Source: Mesorhizobium sp. M1D.F.Ca.ET.043.01.1.1
GTDB lineage: Bacteria; Pseudomonadota; Alphaproteobacteria; Rhizobiales; Rhizobiaceae
DNA: 64,000 bases
NCBI RefSeq assembly: GCF_003952385.1
Contig: NZ_CP034444.1
Coordinates: 4,725,001 to 4,789,000, forward strand
Direction of reading: 5' to 3'
Part shown: positions 8,882-16,758 of the stretch, one piece after another
Layout: the number at the start of each line of letters is the position of its first letter
Numbering within the stretch: position 1 is the first letter of the stretch
Program-made: the position numbers and the translations under genes
The notes under the pieces: model-generated
The model's input: the letters and a program-made list of their open reading frames with translations, nothing else
Databases searched by the model: none
Told to the model about the DNA's origin: nothing

Positions 8882-10402
8882 ATGACCGCGCCCATCGTTT
8901 CCGTCGAAGGCGTCAGCAAGCGCTTCGGCGCCGTGCAGGCTTTGCGCGACGTGTCGGTCGCCTTCAACGCCGGCGAGATTACGGCGCTCATCGGCGAGAA
9001 CGGCGCCGGCAAGTCGACGCTGATGCGGGTGCTGGAGGGCGAGCATCGCCCGGATGGCGGCCGGGTGCTGGTCGACGGCCAGCCGGTGCAGCTCAGCTCG
9101 CCGCGCGTCGCGCATAGTTCGGGCATCCGGGTCATCCACCAGGAGCCGGAAATCATCCCGGAACTGACGGTGGCGGAAAACATCTTCATCGGCGACATCA
9201 AGGCGCGTAGCGGGCTGTTCCTCGACCGCGCCGATCTGAAGCGGCGCAGCCTCGAGCTGCTCGGCACTTTCGGGGTGGTCGACGTGCTGTCGCCAGGGCA
9301 GCGCTGCCATGGCCTCAGTCCGGCGCTCAGGCAGCTCATCGAGATCATGCGGGCGCTGCGGCCGGGTGCGCGGCTGCTCGCCTTCGACGAACCGACCTCG
9401 TCGCTCACGGAGGACGAGGCGCAGCGGCTGTTCCGCGTCATCCGGCGGCTCAAGGCCGACGGCGTCGCGGTGATCTACATCTCGCACCGGCTGCGCGAGA
9501 TCATCGAGCTTGCCGACCGCTGCGTGGTGATGCGCGACGGCAGCCGCGTCGCCGACGAGCCGATCGCCGCACTCGACGAGCAGCGCATGGTGCGGCTGAT
9601 GGTCGGCCGGCCGGCGAGCGACCTGTTCAACCGAAAGGAACGCGCGCTGGGGCCGGTCCGGCTGGCGCTCGATGGCGTCACCACGCGCCGCGTCGAAGAG
9701 ATCAGCTTCGAGGTGCGGGCGGGCGAGATCGTCGGGCTTGGCGGCCTGGTCGGCGCCGGGCGCACGGAAGTGGCCCGCGCCATCGTCGGCCTCGATCCGT
9801 TGCTGTCGGGACAGATGACCGTCGGCGGCCGGCCTTACAGGCCGCGCGAGCCAGCCGACGCGGTGGGCGCGGGCTTCGGCCTGGTGCCGGAGGACCGCAA
9901 GCAGGAAGCGCTGCTTCTCATGCAGGCGGTGCGCGACAATGTCAGCCTCGTGGTGCCCGACAAGGTGTCGCGCTACGGCTTCTTCAGCCGCAGGCGCGAA
10001 CGCGCGCTGGTCGACCGTCATGTCACCGAGCTCAGGGTCAAGACGCCATCGATCGAGCAGGCGGTCGGCAAGCTTTCCGGCGGCAACCAGCAGAAGGTCG
10101 TCTTCGCGCGCTGGCAGGCGCGCGGGCCGGCGGTGCTCATCCTCGACGAGCCGACGCGCGGCATCGATGTCGGCGCCAAGGCGGAGATCTACAGGCTCAT
10201 CGAAAGCCTCGCCGACCAGGGTCTCGCCATCCTGCTCATCTCCTCGGAGATGCCGGAGCTGCTCGGCCTCGCGGATCGCGTCCTGGTGATGCAGAGCGGA
10301 CGCATCAGCGGCGAGCTGCCGTGGCGGGAGGCGAGCGAAGAGGCCGTGCTGGCGCTGGCGATGCGTTCGGGCAGAGAGACAATCGAAAGGAGGGTATCGT
10401 GA
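8882..10402 (+). CDS. Sugar ABC importer ATPase, tandem-domain (AraG/RbsA/MglA type)
   Basis: The 506-residue protein contains two nucleotide-binding domains. The first has Walker A GENGAGKST (near residue 38) and Walker B LLAFDEPTSSL. The second has the degenerate Walker A GLVGAGRTE, signature LSGGNQQK and Walker B LILDEPTRGIDVG, as usual for monosaccharide importers. It is odd that the signature of the first domain reads GLSPALRQLIEI, without the glycines of the usual LSIGQQQ. The ATG at 8882 is chosen because it begins the conserved region (MTAPIVSVEGVSKRFG); in-frame ATGs lie upstream. The stop overlaps the permease start (GTGA). Confidence 0.92.
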   Translation: MTAPIVSVEGVSKRFGAVQALRDVSVAFNAGEITALIGENGAGKSTLMRVLEGEHRPDGGRVLVDGQPVQLSSPRVAHSSGIRVIHQEPEIIPELTVAENIFIGDIKARSGLFLDRADLKRRSLELLGTFGVVDVLSPGQRCHGLSPALRQLIEIMRALRPGARLLAFDEPTSSLTEDEAQRLFRVIRRLKADGVAVIYISHRLREIIELADRCVVMRDGSRVADEPIAALDEQRMVRLMVGRPASDLFNRKERALGPVRLALDGVTTRRVEEISFEVRAGEIVGLGGLVGAGRTEVARAIVGLDPLLSGQMTVGGRPYRPREPADAVGAGFGLVPEDRKQEALLLMQAVRDNVSLVVPDKVSRYGFFSRRRERALVDRHVTELRVKTPSIEQAVGKLSGGNQQKVVFARWQARGPAVLILDEPTRGIDVGAKAEIYRLIESLADQGLAILLISSEMPELLGLADRVLVMQSGRISGELPWREASEEAVLALAMRSGRETIERRVS

Positions 10403-11388
10403 CCGATACCGCGACCGCCGGCCGCGAGCGCGCGCCGGCAAGTCTGTTCGGCCGCATCGGCGCGCAGAACATCAGCCTGCTGATCGCGCTGGTCGTGCTG
10501 CTGGCGATCTTCGGCGCGCTGAGGCCCGACGTCTTCTTTACGCCGCGCAACCTCATCAATATCGGGCTCGCGGTCACCATCCTCGGCATCCTGGCGATGG
10601 CGCAGACCGTCGTCATCGTGTCGGGCGGGCTCGACATCTCGGTGGGGTCGATCGTGGGCCTGAGCACCATGGTGCTCGCTGTCGCCGCCCAGGAGACCGG
10701 CTCGATCCCGGCCGGCATCCTCGCCGGCCTGCTCGCCGGACTTGTCGCCGGCGCCGTCAACGGGCTGATCATCGTCTACGGGCCGGTCAACGCGGTGATC
10801 GCGACGCTTGGAACCATGTCCGCCTTCCGCGGCCTCGCCTATCTGATGAACAACGGCAACTCCATTCCAATCACCGGCGACAGCCTGCGCGCGCTCGGCA
10901 TCGGCACGCTCTTCGGCCTGCCCTTCGCCATCTGGCTGCTGATCGCCGCGATGGCGGCCTTCATCGTCTTCACCCGCGAGACCGTCGTCGGCCGCAACAT
11001 CTATGCGCTCGGCGGCAATCCGACCGTGGCGCGGCTCGCCGGCATCCCGATCCGTCGCTATCAGATTTCGATCTATGCGATGAGCGGCTTCGCCGCGGCG
11101 GTGGCCGGCCTCGTGCTCGCCAGCCGCACCATGTCCGGGCAACCGGCATCCGGCAGCCAGGGGCTGGAGCTCGAGGCCATCACCGCCGCGATCCTCGGCG
11201 GCTGCGCGCTGCAGGGCGGCAAGGGCACGATCGTGGGCGCCATGTTAGGGGTGCTGATCATTGGCGTCCTCAACAACGGCATGATCCTGACCAGCGTGCC
11301 GACCTTCTACCAGTTGCTCGCCAAGGGCGCGCTGCTGATCCTGGCGGTCATCGTCCAGGAGCGGCAGCGCGCAAGATCGGGCGAATAG
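10399..11388 (+). CDS. Sugar ABC importer permease (AraH/RbsC type)
   Basis: The 329-residue membrane protein has about nine or ten hydrophobic segments and the family signatures VSGGLDISVGSIVGLSTM, GAVNGLI, IATLGTMSAFRGLAYL and LGGCALQGGKGTIVGAMLG. It belongs to the BPD_transp_2 family and acts in the inner membrane as a dimer with the preceding ATPase. The GTG start overlaps the ATPase stop and has an excellent AGGAGGG five bases before it. It ends the plus-strand module, 11 bases from the convergent ligase gene. Confidence 0.93.
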   Translation: MTDTATAGRERAPASLFGRIGAQNISLLIALVVLLAIFGALRPDVFFTPRNLINIGLAVTILGILAMAQTVVIVSGGLDISVGSIVGLSTMVLAVAAQETGSIPAGILAGLLAGLVAGAVNGLIIVYGPVNAVIATLGTMSAFRGLAYLMNNGNSIPITGDSLRALGIGTLFGLPFAIWLLIAAMAAFIVFTRETVVGRNIYALGGNPTVARLAGIPIRRYQISIYAMSGFAAAVAGLVLASRTMSGQPASGSQGLELEAITAAILGGCALQGGKGTIVGAMLGVLIIGVLNNGMILTSVPTFYQLLAKGALLILAVIVQERQRARSGE

Positions 11389-11399
11389 CCGCAAACCAG

Positions 11400-12755
11400 C
11401 TAAACGCTTTCGAGATAGGTCTCGATCTCGAAGTCGCTGACGTTGAGCGCGAAGGTGTTGAGCTCCTGGCGCTTGCAGGCGATGAAGGCGTCGCGCAGCA
11501 CGGCCGGGAAGATTTCGGCGACGCGCTCGCCGGTCTCGAAGGCGGCGATGGCCGAGGCCCAGTCGGGCGGCAGCTTGGCGAGTGTCAGTCCCTGTCCCTC
11601 GCCGCCGGTCGGCTCGCCGGGCGACAGCTTGTTCTCGATGCCGATCAGGGCCGCGCCGAGGATCGCCGCCAGCACCAGATAGGGGTTGGCGTCGGCGCCG
11701 GAGACGCGATGCTCGATGCGGCGCGCGGCCGACGGTCCGCCCGGAATGCGGATCGCCACCATACGGTTCTCATAGCCCCAGGCGACAGCGGTCGGCGCAT
11801 AGGAGCGCGGCCGCAGCCGCCGGTAGGAATTGAAATGCGGCGCGAACACCAGCGTGCTTTCGGCCATGGCGGCAAGCAAGCCGCCGACCGCGTGGCGCAT
11901 GGTGTCCGAGCCCTGGTCGCTGCCGTCATCGAAGATGTTGCGGCCTTCCTTGTCGACGACGCTGAAATGGACATGAAAACCGTTGCCGGCACGCTCGCCG
12001 TAGGGCTTGGCCATGAAGCAGGCGGCAAAGCCGTGCTTGCGGGCAATGCCTTTGACCGTGCGCTTGAAGAGCACGGCGTCGTCCGCGGCGCGCAAGGCAT
12101 CCGGAACATGGTTGAGGTTGATCTCGAACTGGCCGACGCCGTTCTCGGCGATCGCCGTGTCGACGGGAATGCCCTGCATGCGGCAGGCTTCATAGACGTC
12201 GTGGATGAAGGCCTCGAAATCGTCGATCTCGTCGATCGACAGCGCTGCGTCGGAATCGAGGCGCCGGCCGGTGATCGGCGAGACGGGGCCGACGGGCCGA
12301 TGCGACGTCGGGTCGACGAGGTAGAATTCGAGTTCGGTGGCGGTGACAGGCGTCAGGCCGAGCGCCGCGTAGCGGTCGAGGATGCGGGCCAGCGCGCGGC
12401 GCGGATCGCCGAGATAGGGCGCGCCGCTGTCATCCGCCAGCCAGACCGGCAGCAGCGCCGTCGGATGCGCCGTCCAGTCGACGGGCAGGATGCCGCGTCC
12501 CGTCCACTGGCAAAGTCCGTCGGCATCGCCGGTCGAGAACACCTGCGCGTTGCCTTCGATGTCCTCGCCCCAGATGTCGAGCCCGATAGCCGAATAGGGC
12601 ATGCGCAGCTTGCCTTCGAGCGCCTTGCGCGCCTGCTCGACCGGGATGCGCTTGCCGCGCATGATGCCGTTGAGGTCGCACACCGCGGCCCGCAGGCTCT
12701 GGATATCGCTCCTGCTTTCAAGCCAGCTCAAAACGTCCGCAACTGCATCGCCCAA
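11400..12755 (-). CDS. Glutamine synthetase family ligase (gamma-glutamyl-amine type)
   Basis: This 451-residue protein has the glutamine synthetase catalytic fold. Landmarks are TELEFYL, NGVGQFEINLNHV, GNGFHVHFSV, HFNSYRRLRPRSYAP and RRIEHRVSGADANPYL. It lacks the adenylylation region of GlnA and resembles PuuA/GlnA-like enzymes that join glutamate to an amine. The only start in the right place is TTG 12755, with a weak CTGGAA upstream. It is not in an obvious operon with a transporter; a GntR gene follows upstream (13038-13736) in the same direction. Its amine substrate is unknown. Confidence 0.85.
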   Translation of the reverse strand: MGDAVADVLSWLESRSDIQSLRAAVCDLNGIMRGKRIPVEQARKALEGKLRMPYSAIGLDIWGEDIEGNAQVFSTGDADGLCQWTGRGILPVDWTAHPTALLPVWLADDSGAPYLGDPRRALARILDRYAALGLTPVTATELEFYLVDPTSHRPVGPVSPITGRRLDSDAALSIDEIDDFEAFIHDVYEACRMQGIPVDTAIAENGVGQFEINLNHVPDALRAADDAVLFKRTVKGIARKHGFAACFMAKPYGERAGNGFHVHFSVVDKEGRNIFDDGSDQGSDTMRHAVGGLLAAMAESTLVFAPHFNSYRRLRPRSYAPTAVAWGYENRMVAIRIPGGPSAARRIEHRVSGADANPYLVLAAILGAALIGIENKLSPGEPTGGEGQGLTLAKLPPDWASAIAAFETGERVAEIFPAVLRDAFIACKRQELNTFALNVSDFEIETYLESV

Positions 12756-13037
12756 TTTCCAGCCCCTGTTTTTTCGGTAGCCATTTCGGCTACGCTATCC
12801 GTTTTTCAGCTTGTGAGTTCGTGAAGGCCGCCCTGGAGATTTACGGGCTTGTTTCCTTCATTTTTTCAATTCACTAGCTGGGATATCGGGCGGCATTTCA
12901 GGTCCAAATTGTGCGATCTGCGATCGCAACATAGCGACAAGCATCACGAAAGCCAAGCGCATTCGATGCGCCTTCTTCTGAGCCACCCACGATGGCACGG
13001 GTGCGCCGGTAGCAGCGGCCCGCCGACTTGAATTGCT
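12756..13037 (-). promoter_or_regulatory. Leader and promoter region of the ligase gene
   Basis: This 282-base gap separates the GntR start-side cluster from the ligase. An inverted repeat TAGCC-ATTTC-GGCTA lies at 12778-12792, about 25 bases before the TTG start, and could be the binding site of the neighbouring GntR protein. At its far end GAATTGCTCTAA (near 13029) resembles only the last bases of the dispersed repeat described at 4006-4110. I see no gene here. Confidence 0.35.
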
Positions 13038-13736
13038 CTAATGCCGCAGTTCCGGGAATTTCACCTGGCCGAGGATGTGCCTCGCACCCTCGTCGATGTC
13101 GCGCACGATGGCGGCCCGGGCCCGCTCGCCGTCCTGGGCCTCGATCGCGGCCACGACCTCCTCGTGATAGTCGATTTCGAGAATGCCGGCGAGGTCGTCC
13201 TCGAAGCCGATGCGCAGATTCCTGAGGAAGGGACCTACCTGCATCCACACCGTCTCGATCAGGAAGATCATCTGCTCGTTGCCGCAATGGCGGTAGATCG
13301 AGAACTTGAAGTCGTGGTTCTTGCGCAGATAGTCGTCGATGTCGCCGCTGCGGGCGGCCCGGGTGAGCTCGGCGCAATGACGCCGGATGGCGCGCAGATT
13401 GTTGCCGTTGATGAGTCTTGTCGCGAGCTCGGTGGCCGAGCCTTCCAGGACCGTGCGCACATCGGTCAGCTGCTGGAAACGATCCGCCGAGATCATGGGC
13501 ACCTCGACGCTGCCGTTCGGCATCGGGCTCAGCGCTCTCAGCGCCTGCAGCCGCATGAAGGCGCTGCGCACCGGCATGTCGCTGGTGCCGAGCTCCTTGG
13601 CGAGCTTGCGCGAGGTCAGCTTCTGGCCCGGCCGGAGCTGACCCGACATCAGCGCCCGCACCAGTTCCAGATAGACTTTCTCATGCAGGGGTACTGTGTC
13701 GAGGGCAGTCAGTCCGAATTGTGTTTTGTCGGCCAT
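13038..13736 (-). CDS. GntR family transcriptional regulator (FCD type)
   Basis: The 232-residue protein shows a GntR winged helix (VPLHEKVYLELVRALMSG, then KLAKELGTSDMPVRSAFMRLQAL). An FCD-like helical domain with FKFSIYRHCGNEQM and DYHEEVVAAIEA follows. The wing is altered (ALSPMPNGSVEVP). It lies upstream of the ligase gene on the same strand, with 282 bases between them, and downstream of the biuret operon. The likeliest target is the ligase promoter, although a role for the biuret operon cannot be excluded. The effector is unknown. Confidence 0.85.
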   Translation of the reverse strand: MADKTQFGLTALDTVPLHEKVYLELVRALMSGQLRPGQKLTSRKLAKELGTSDMPVRSAFMRLQALRALSPMPNGSVEVPMISADRFQQLTDVRTVLEGSATELATRLINGNNLRAIRRHCAELTRAARSGDIDDYLRKNHDFKFSIYRHCGNEQMIFLIETVWMQVGPFLRNLRIGFEDDLAGILEIDYHEEVVAAIEAQDGERARAAIVRDIDEGARHILGQVKFPELRH

Positions 13737-13917
13737 TGGCTATGCGCTGCTTCGTCCATCCCTGAGATCCGTTCCGTCACGCAATCTGCCGCAGGGATAC
13801 TTGTCCGGCGATTTCGAGCCGCACGATAGACGGTTAACGCGCCGCCGCAAGGGCGGCCAGGGTTGCATCCCGGCCGGCAAGGCGCGCCGCGGCCTCCAAA
13901 TCGGAGGGCTTTGTCGT

Positions 13918-15750
13918 TCAGCTGGACGAAAGGCTTCCCAGCTGTCGTTGCGCTTCGCGGGTGCTGGCGATGAAACTGCGCCAGCCGCCATAGGCCGAGA
14001 TGTCCGTCGCCGCCGACAGGCCGGCGCTCTCGGCCAGGAAACCCTTCGCCGACGTGCCGTCGTCGAGTTCGATGGTGCCGATGCCGAGGGGCGGCGGGAT
14101 GGCTGCGACGAAACGGCCGAAGGCGTCGGCGCAAAGGCGCCACACCTCGATCTCGATGGCCGTGCCGTCATTGCCGACCCGCACAAGACCCGGTTTGGGC
14201 GGGGTCTGGCCGGCGAGCTCATAGAGCTTGTAGCAAGGGGCCGTCCGCGCCGACCTGCAGAAGCGTGCGCCGGCCTCCTTCAATTGGCCGTTCAGCGGCA
14301 TGCCCGAAAGATGCGCGCCGACCACCACCAGTTCGATCGTGCCATCCTCGGCCGGTGCGCCGACAGGCCGCGCGTTCGACTGCCGCCATCCGGTCGCCCC
14401 GAGGGTGAGGCCGCTCGCGGCATGGAGATCGCGCGCGAGGGACGCGACAAGGCCATCCCTGCCGGCGGGCGCGAGCAGGGTCACACTCATCGGCAGACCA
14501 TCGTTGCGCGCACCGGCCGGCACGGCGATGCCGCACATGTCGAGCAGATTGACGAAATTGGTGTAGGTGCCCAGGCGGCTGTTGGTCACGATCGGATCGG
14601 CGAGCACGGCATCGACGCTGTAGTGGGTCGGCGCGGTCGGCACGCAGAAGAGATCGACGGAAGCGATAACCGGGGCGAGCCGCGCCTTGCAGGCCTGCAA
14701 GGCATAGAGCCCGCGGAAGGCGTCGGCGGCCGACAGGTTCCTGGCGCCGCCGATGATCTTGCGCGTCACCGGATGGAGGGCTGCTTCATTCGCCTCGAAG
14801 AAATCGCGGATCGCCGCATAGCGCTCCGCCACCCAGGCGCCTTCGTAGAGAAGATCGGCCGTGGCGTAGAAGTCGCCGAACGGGATCTCGACGAGCCTGG
14901 CGCCGAGCGCCTGCAGGGCGACAAGAGCGGCCTCGAAGCCGGCCTGCATCGAGGCGTCGCCGAAGAATTTCAGGTCGGCCTTTGCCGGGATGCCGACATT
15001 CAGCACCGGCGGGCGCGGCGCGAGCGGCTGGACGGCGATGTCGCGCGAATAGGGATCGGCCGCGTCGCGCGCGGCTGCCGCCGAGAACACCGCATAGGCA
15101 TCGTCGACCGTCAGCGCGAAGACCGAGACGCAGTCGAGCGTGCGGCAGGCCGGCACCACGCCTGTCGCGGACAGCGCGCCGACGGTCGGCTTCAGTCCGA
15201 CGATGTTGTTGAGGCCGGCCGGGATGCGTCCGGAGCCGGCGGTGTCGGTGCCGAGCGCGAAGGAGACGACGCCGCGCGCCGTCGCCACCGCCGAGCCGGA
15301 AGAGGAGCCGCCCGGCACCATTTTCGGATCGATCGCATTGCGCGGGATCGGCCAGGGCGTGCGCACGCCGACGAGGCCGGTGGCGAACTGGTCGAGATTG
15401 GTCTTGCCGACGACCAGGGCTCCCGCGGCCTTCAAGCGCGCCACGACCGTGGCGTCCTTGTCCGGCGTGTAGGCGTATTCGGCGCAGGCGGCCGTGGTCG
15501 GCATGCCGGCGACGTCGATATTGTCCTTGACGGCGAAGGGGATGCCCCACAGCGGTTTCGCATCCGGGTCGAACCGGCCGAGCGCCTCGGCCTCGGCCAG
15601 CATCTCGGCTCGCGCCGCAAGGTGGATGAAGATGCCGGGATCGCCAGCCGCCGCGATGCGGGCAAACACCGTATCGACCACCTCGGCAACGCCTGCGCCA
15701 GCCCGGTAGGCCGCGTGCAGGCTGCCGATGTCGAAATGGATGTCGCTCAT
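13918..15750 (-). CDS. atzF: Allophanate hydrolase (AtzF family)
   Basis: The 610-residue enzyme converts allophanate to ammonia and carbon dioxide. The amidase-signature domain spans roughly residues 1-440, with the Ser-Ser-Lys triad in AVKDNID, PGGSSSGSA and DTAGSGRIPAG. A C-terminal domain of about 125 residues follows, as in AtzF. The length matches the roughly 600-residue AtzF family and there is no urea carboxylase domain. The start is ATG 15750, which overlaps the stop of the cupin gene (ATGA). It is the last gene of the biuret operon and supplies the second step after biuret hydrolase at 18301-19002. Confidence 0.9.
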   Translation of the reverse strand: MSDIHFDIGSLHAAYRAGAGVAEVVDTVFARIAAAGDPGIFIHLAARAEMLAEAEALGRFDPDAKPLWGIPFAVKDNIDVAGMPTTAACAEYAYTPDKDATVVARLKAAGALVVGKTNLDQFATGLVGVRTPWPIPRNAIDPKMVPGGSSSGSAVATARGVVSFALGTDTAGSGRIPAGLNNIVGLKPTVGALSATGVVPACRTLDCVSVFALTVDDAYAVFSAAAARDAADPYSRDIAVQPLAPRPPVLNVGIPAKADLKFFGDASMQAGFEAALVALQALGARLVEIPFGDFYATADLLYEGAWVAERYAAIRDFFEANEAALHPVTRKIIGGARNLSAADAFRGLYALQACKARLAPVIASVDLFCVPTAPTHYSVDAVLADPIVTNSRLGTYTNFVNLLDMCGIAVPAGARNDGLPMSVTLLAPAGRDGLVASLARDLHAASGLTLGATGWRQSNARPVGAPAEDGTIELVVVGAHLSGMPLNGQLKEAGARFCRSARTAPCYKLYELAGQTPPKPGLVRVGNDGTAIEIEVWRLCADAFGRFVAAIPPPLGIGTIELDDGTSAKGFLAESAGLSAATDISAYGGWRSFIASTREAQRQLGSLSSS

Positions 15751-16097
15751 TTCGTCTCTCCCAGGATGATCACCGGCAGGTCCCACTGGATCAGTACGAC
15801 GCAGCCCTCCTTGGCCCATACCGAGTGCTCCGTGCCGACCGGATTGAGGATCACGCTGCCCGCCGGATAGTCGCCGTTCTCGTCGCTCTGGGTGCCTTCC
15901 AGCACGACGATGGTCTCCAGTCCGGCATGGCGGTGGCGCGGCACGCCGGCGCCGGGCTGATAGCGAAGCACCGCGACGGACGGTTCGGCCGGCCCGCCCT
16001 TGAGCAGCCAATGCGCCGCGACGCCGTCGCGGAAAGGTTCGAACGCCAGCTCGCGCCAGCCGCCGCCGATGAGGCCGGCAAAGGCAAGATTAGGCAT
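15747..16097 (-). CDS. Small cupin-domain protein
   Basis: The 116-residue protein is a single cupin, with PGAGVPRHRHAGLETIVVLEG as motif 1 and NPVGTEHSVW as motif 2. The metal-binding histidines and glutamate are thus in place. The start ATG 16097 overlaps the end of the upstream hydrolase by eight bases, and its stop overlaps the allophanate hydrolase start, so it is translationally coupled to both. The C-terminal EGCVVLIQWDLPVIILGE resembles ChrR-like cupins. Its function in the biuret/ureide pathway is unknown; it could be a ureide-binding or isomerising accessory enzyme. Confidence 0.75.
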   Translation of the reverse strand: MPNLAFAGLIGGGWRELAFEPFRDGVAAHWLLKGGPAEPSVAVLRYQPGAGVPRHRHAGLETIVVLEGTQSDENGDYPAGSVILNPVGTEHSVWAKEGCVVLIQWDLPVIILGETK

Positions 16098-16758
16098 TTG
16101 CAATTCCCTCGAGGACCTGATCGGTGGTCGCCGTCCAGCCGACAATTGCGCCCTGCGCCCTGATCATGGCGAGCGCGGCCGCCTTGAATTCGGGAAAATA
16201 GCTTTCCGTCGCATCTTCAGCGACCAGGCATTCAAAGCCGCGGTCGTTGGCCTCGCGCACCGTCGTCTGCACGCAGACTTCGGTCGTCACGCCGGCAAAG
16301 ACCAGTTGCCTTGCGCCGAGCCGCTTCAGGTCGTCGCCGAGGCCGGTCGCGTAGAAGGCGCCCTTGCCGGGCTTTTCGATGACGATCTCGCCAGGCAAGG
16401 GCGCAAGGTCCTCGAGGATCGCGGTGCCGGGTTCGCCGGCGATCAGCACGCGTCCCATCGGGCCGACATCGCCGATGCGGATCGAGGGATTGCCGCGGTC
16501 GCGCTTGGTGGGCGGCAGGTCCGAAAAGTCGGGCCGGTGGCACTCCATGGTATGGATCACCGGCAGGCCTGCAGCGCGAAAACCTTCGATCAGCCGCCTC
16601 ACCGTCGGCACGATCGCCGTGACCCGGCTGACATCGTTGCCGAGGCTGGCGCCGAAGCCGCCGGGCTCGGCGAAGTCGCGTTGCATGTCGATAACGATGA
16701 GCGCCGTCGTCTCGGGCCGGAAGGCAAAGGCGAAGGGCCGCGCTTCGATTTCGGCCAT
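16090..16758 (-). CDS. Isochorismatase-fold cysteine amidohydrolase (second paralogue)
   Basis: The 222-residue protein has the cysteine hydrolase triad: Asp in LIVIDMQRDF, Lys in IEKPGKGAFY, and Cys in GVTTEVCVQTT. It is clearly related to the biuret hydrolase encoded two genes upstream (shared CHRPDFSDLPPTKR and [13 protein letters not shown] segments). It nevertheless differs in the substrate-pocket region after the catalytic Asp (GFGASLG in place of GYVDHMG). Relatives include biuret, ureidoacrylate and N-carbamoylsarcosine hydrolases. It probably hydrolyses another ureide or amide feeding the same allophanate route. The ATG overlaps the stop of the ATPase gene. Confidence 0.82.
   Translation of the reverse strand: MAEIEARPFAFAFRPETTALIVIDMQRDFAEPGGFGASLGNDVSRVTAIVPTVRRLIEGFRAAGLPVIHTMECHRPDFSDLPPTKRDRGNPSIRIGDVGPMGRVLIAGEPGTAILEDLAPLPGEIVIEKPGKGAFYATGLGDDLKRLGARQLVFAGVTTEVCVQTTVREANDRGFECLVAEDATESYFPEFKAAALAMIRAQGAIVGWTATTDQVLEGIANA

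Noticed and set aside
13029..13043. Fourth copy of the dispersed 105-base repeat
   Set aside because: Only about a dozen bases (GAATTGCTCTAA) match the 3' end; the rest of the unit is not recognisable.
13696..15870. Long plus-strand frame of 724 codons opposite the allophanate hydrolase gene
   Set aside because: It is a GC-rich antisense frame: the minus strand encodes a complete enzyme with its catalytic triad, and the plus translation is Arg/Gly-rich without domains.
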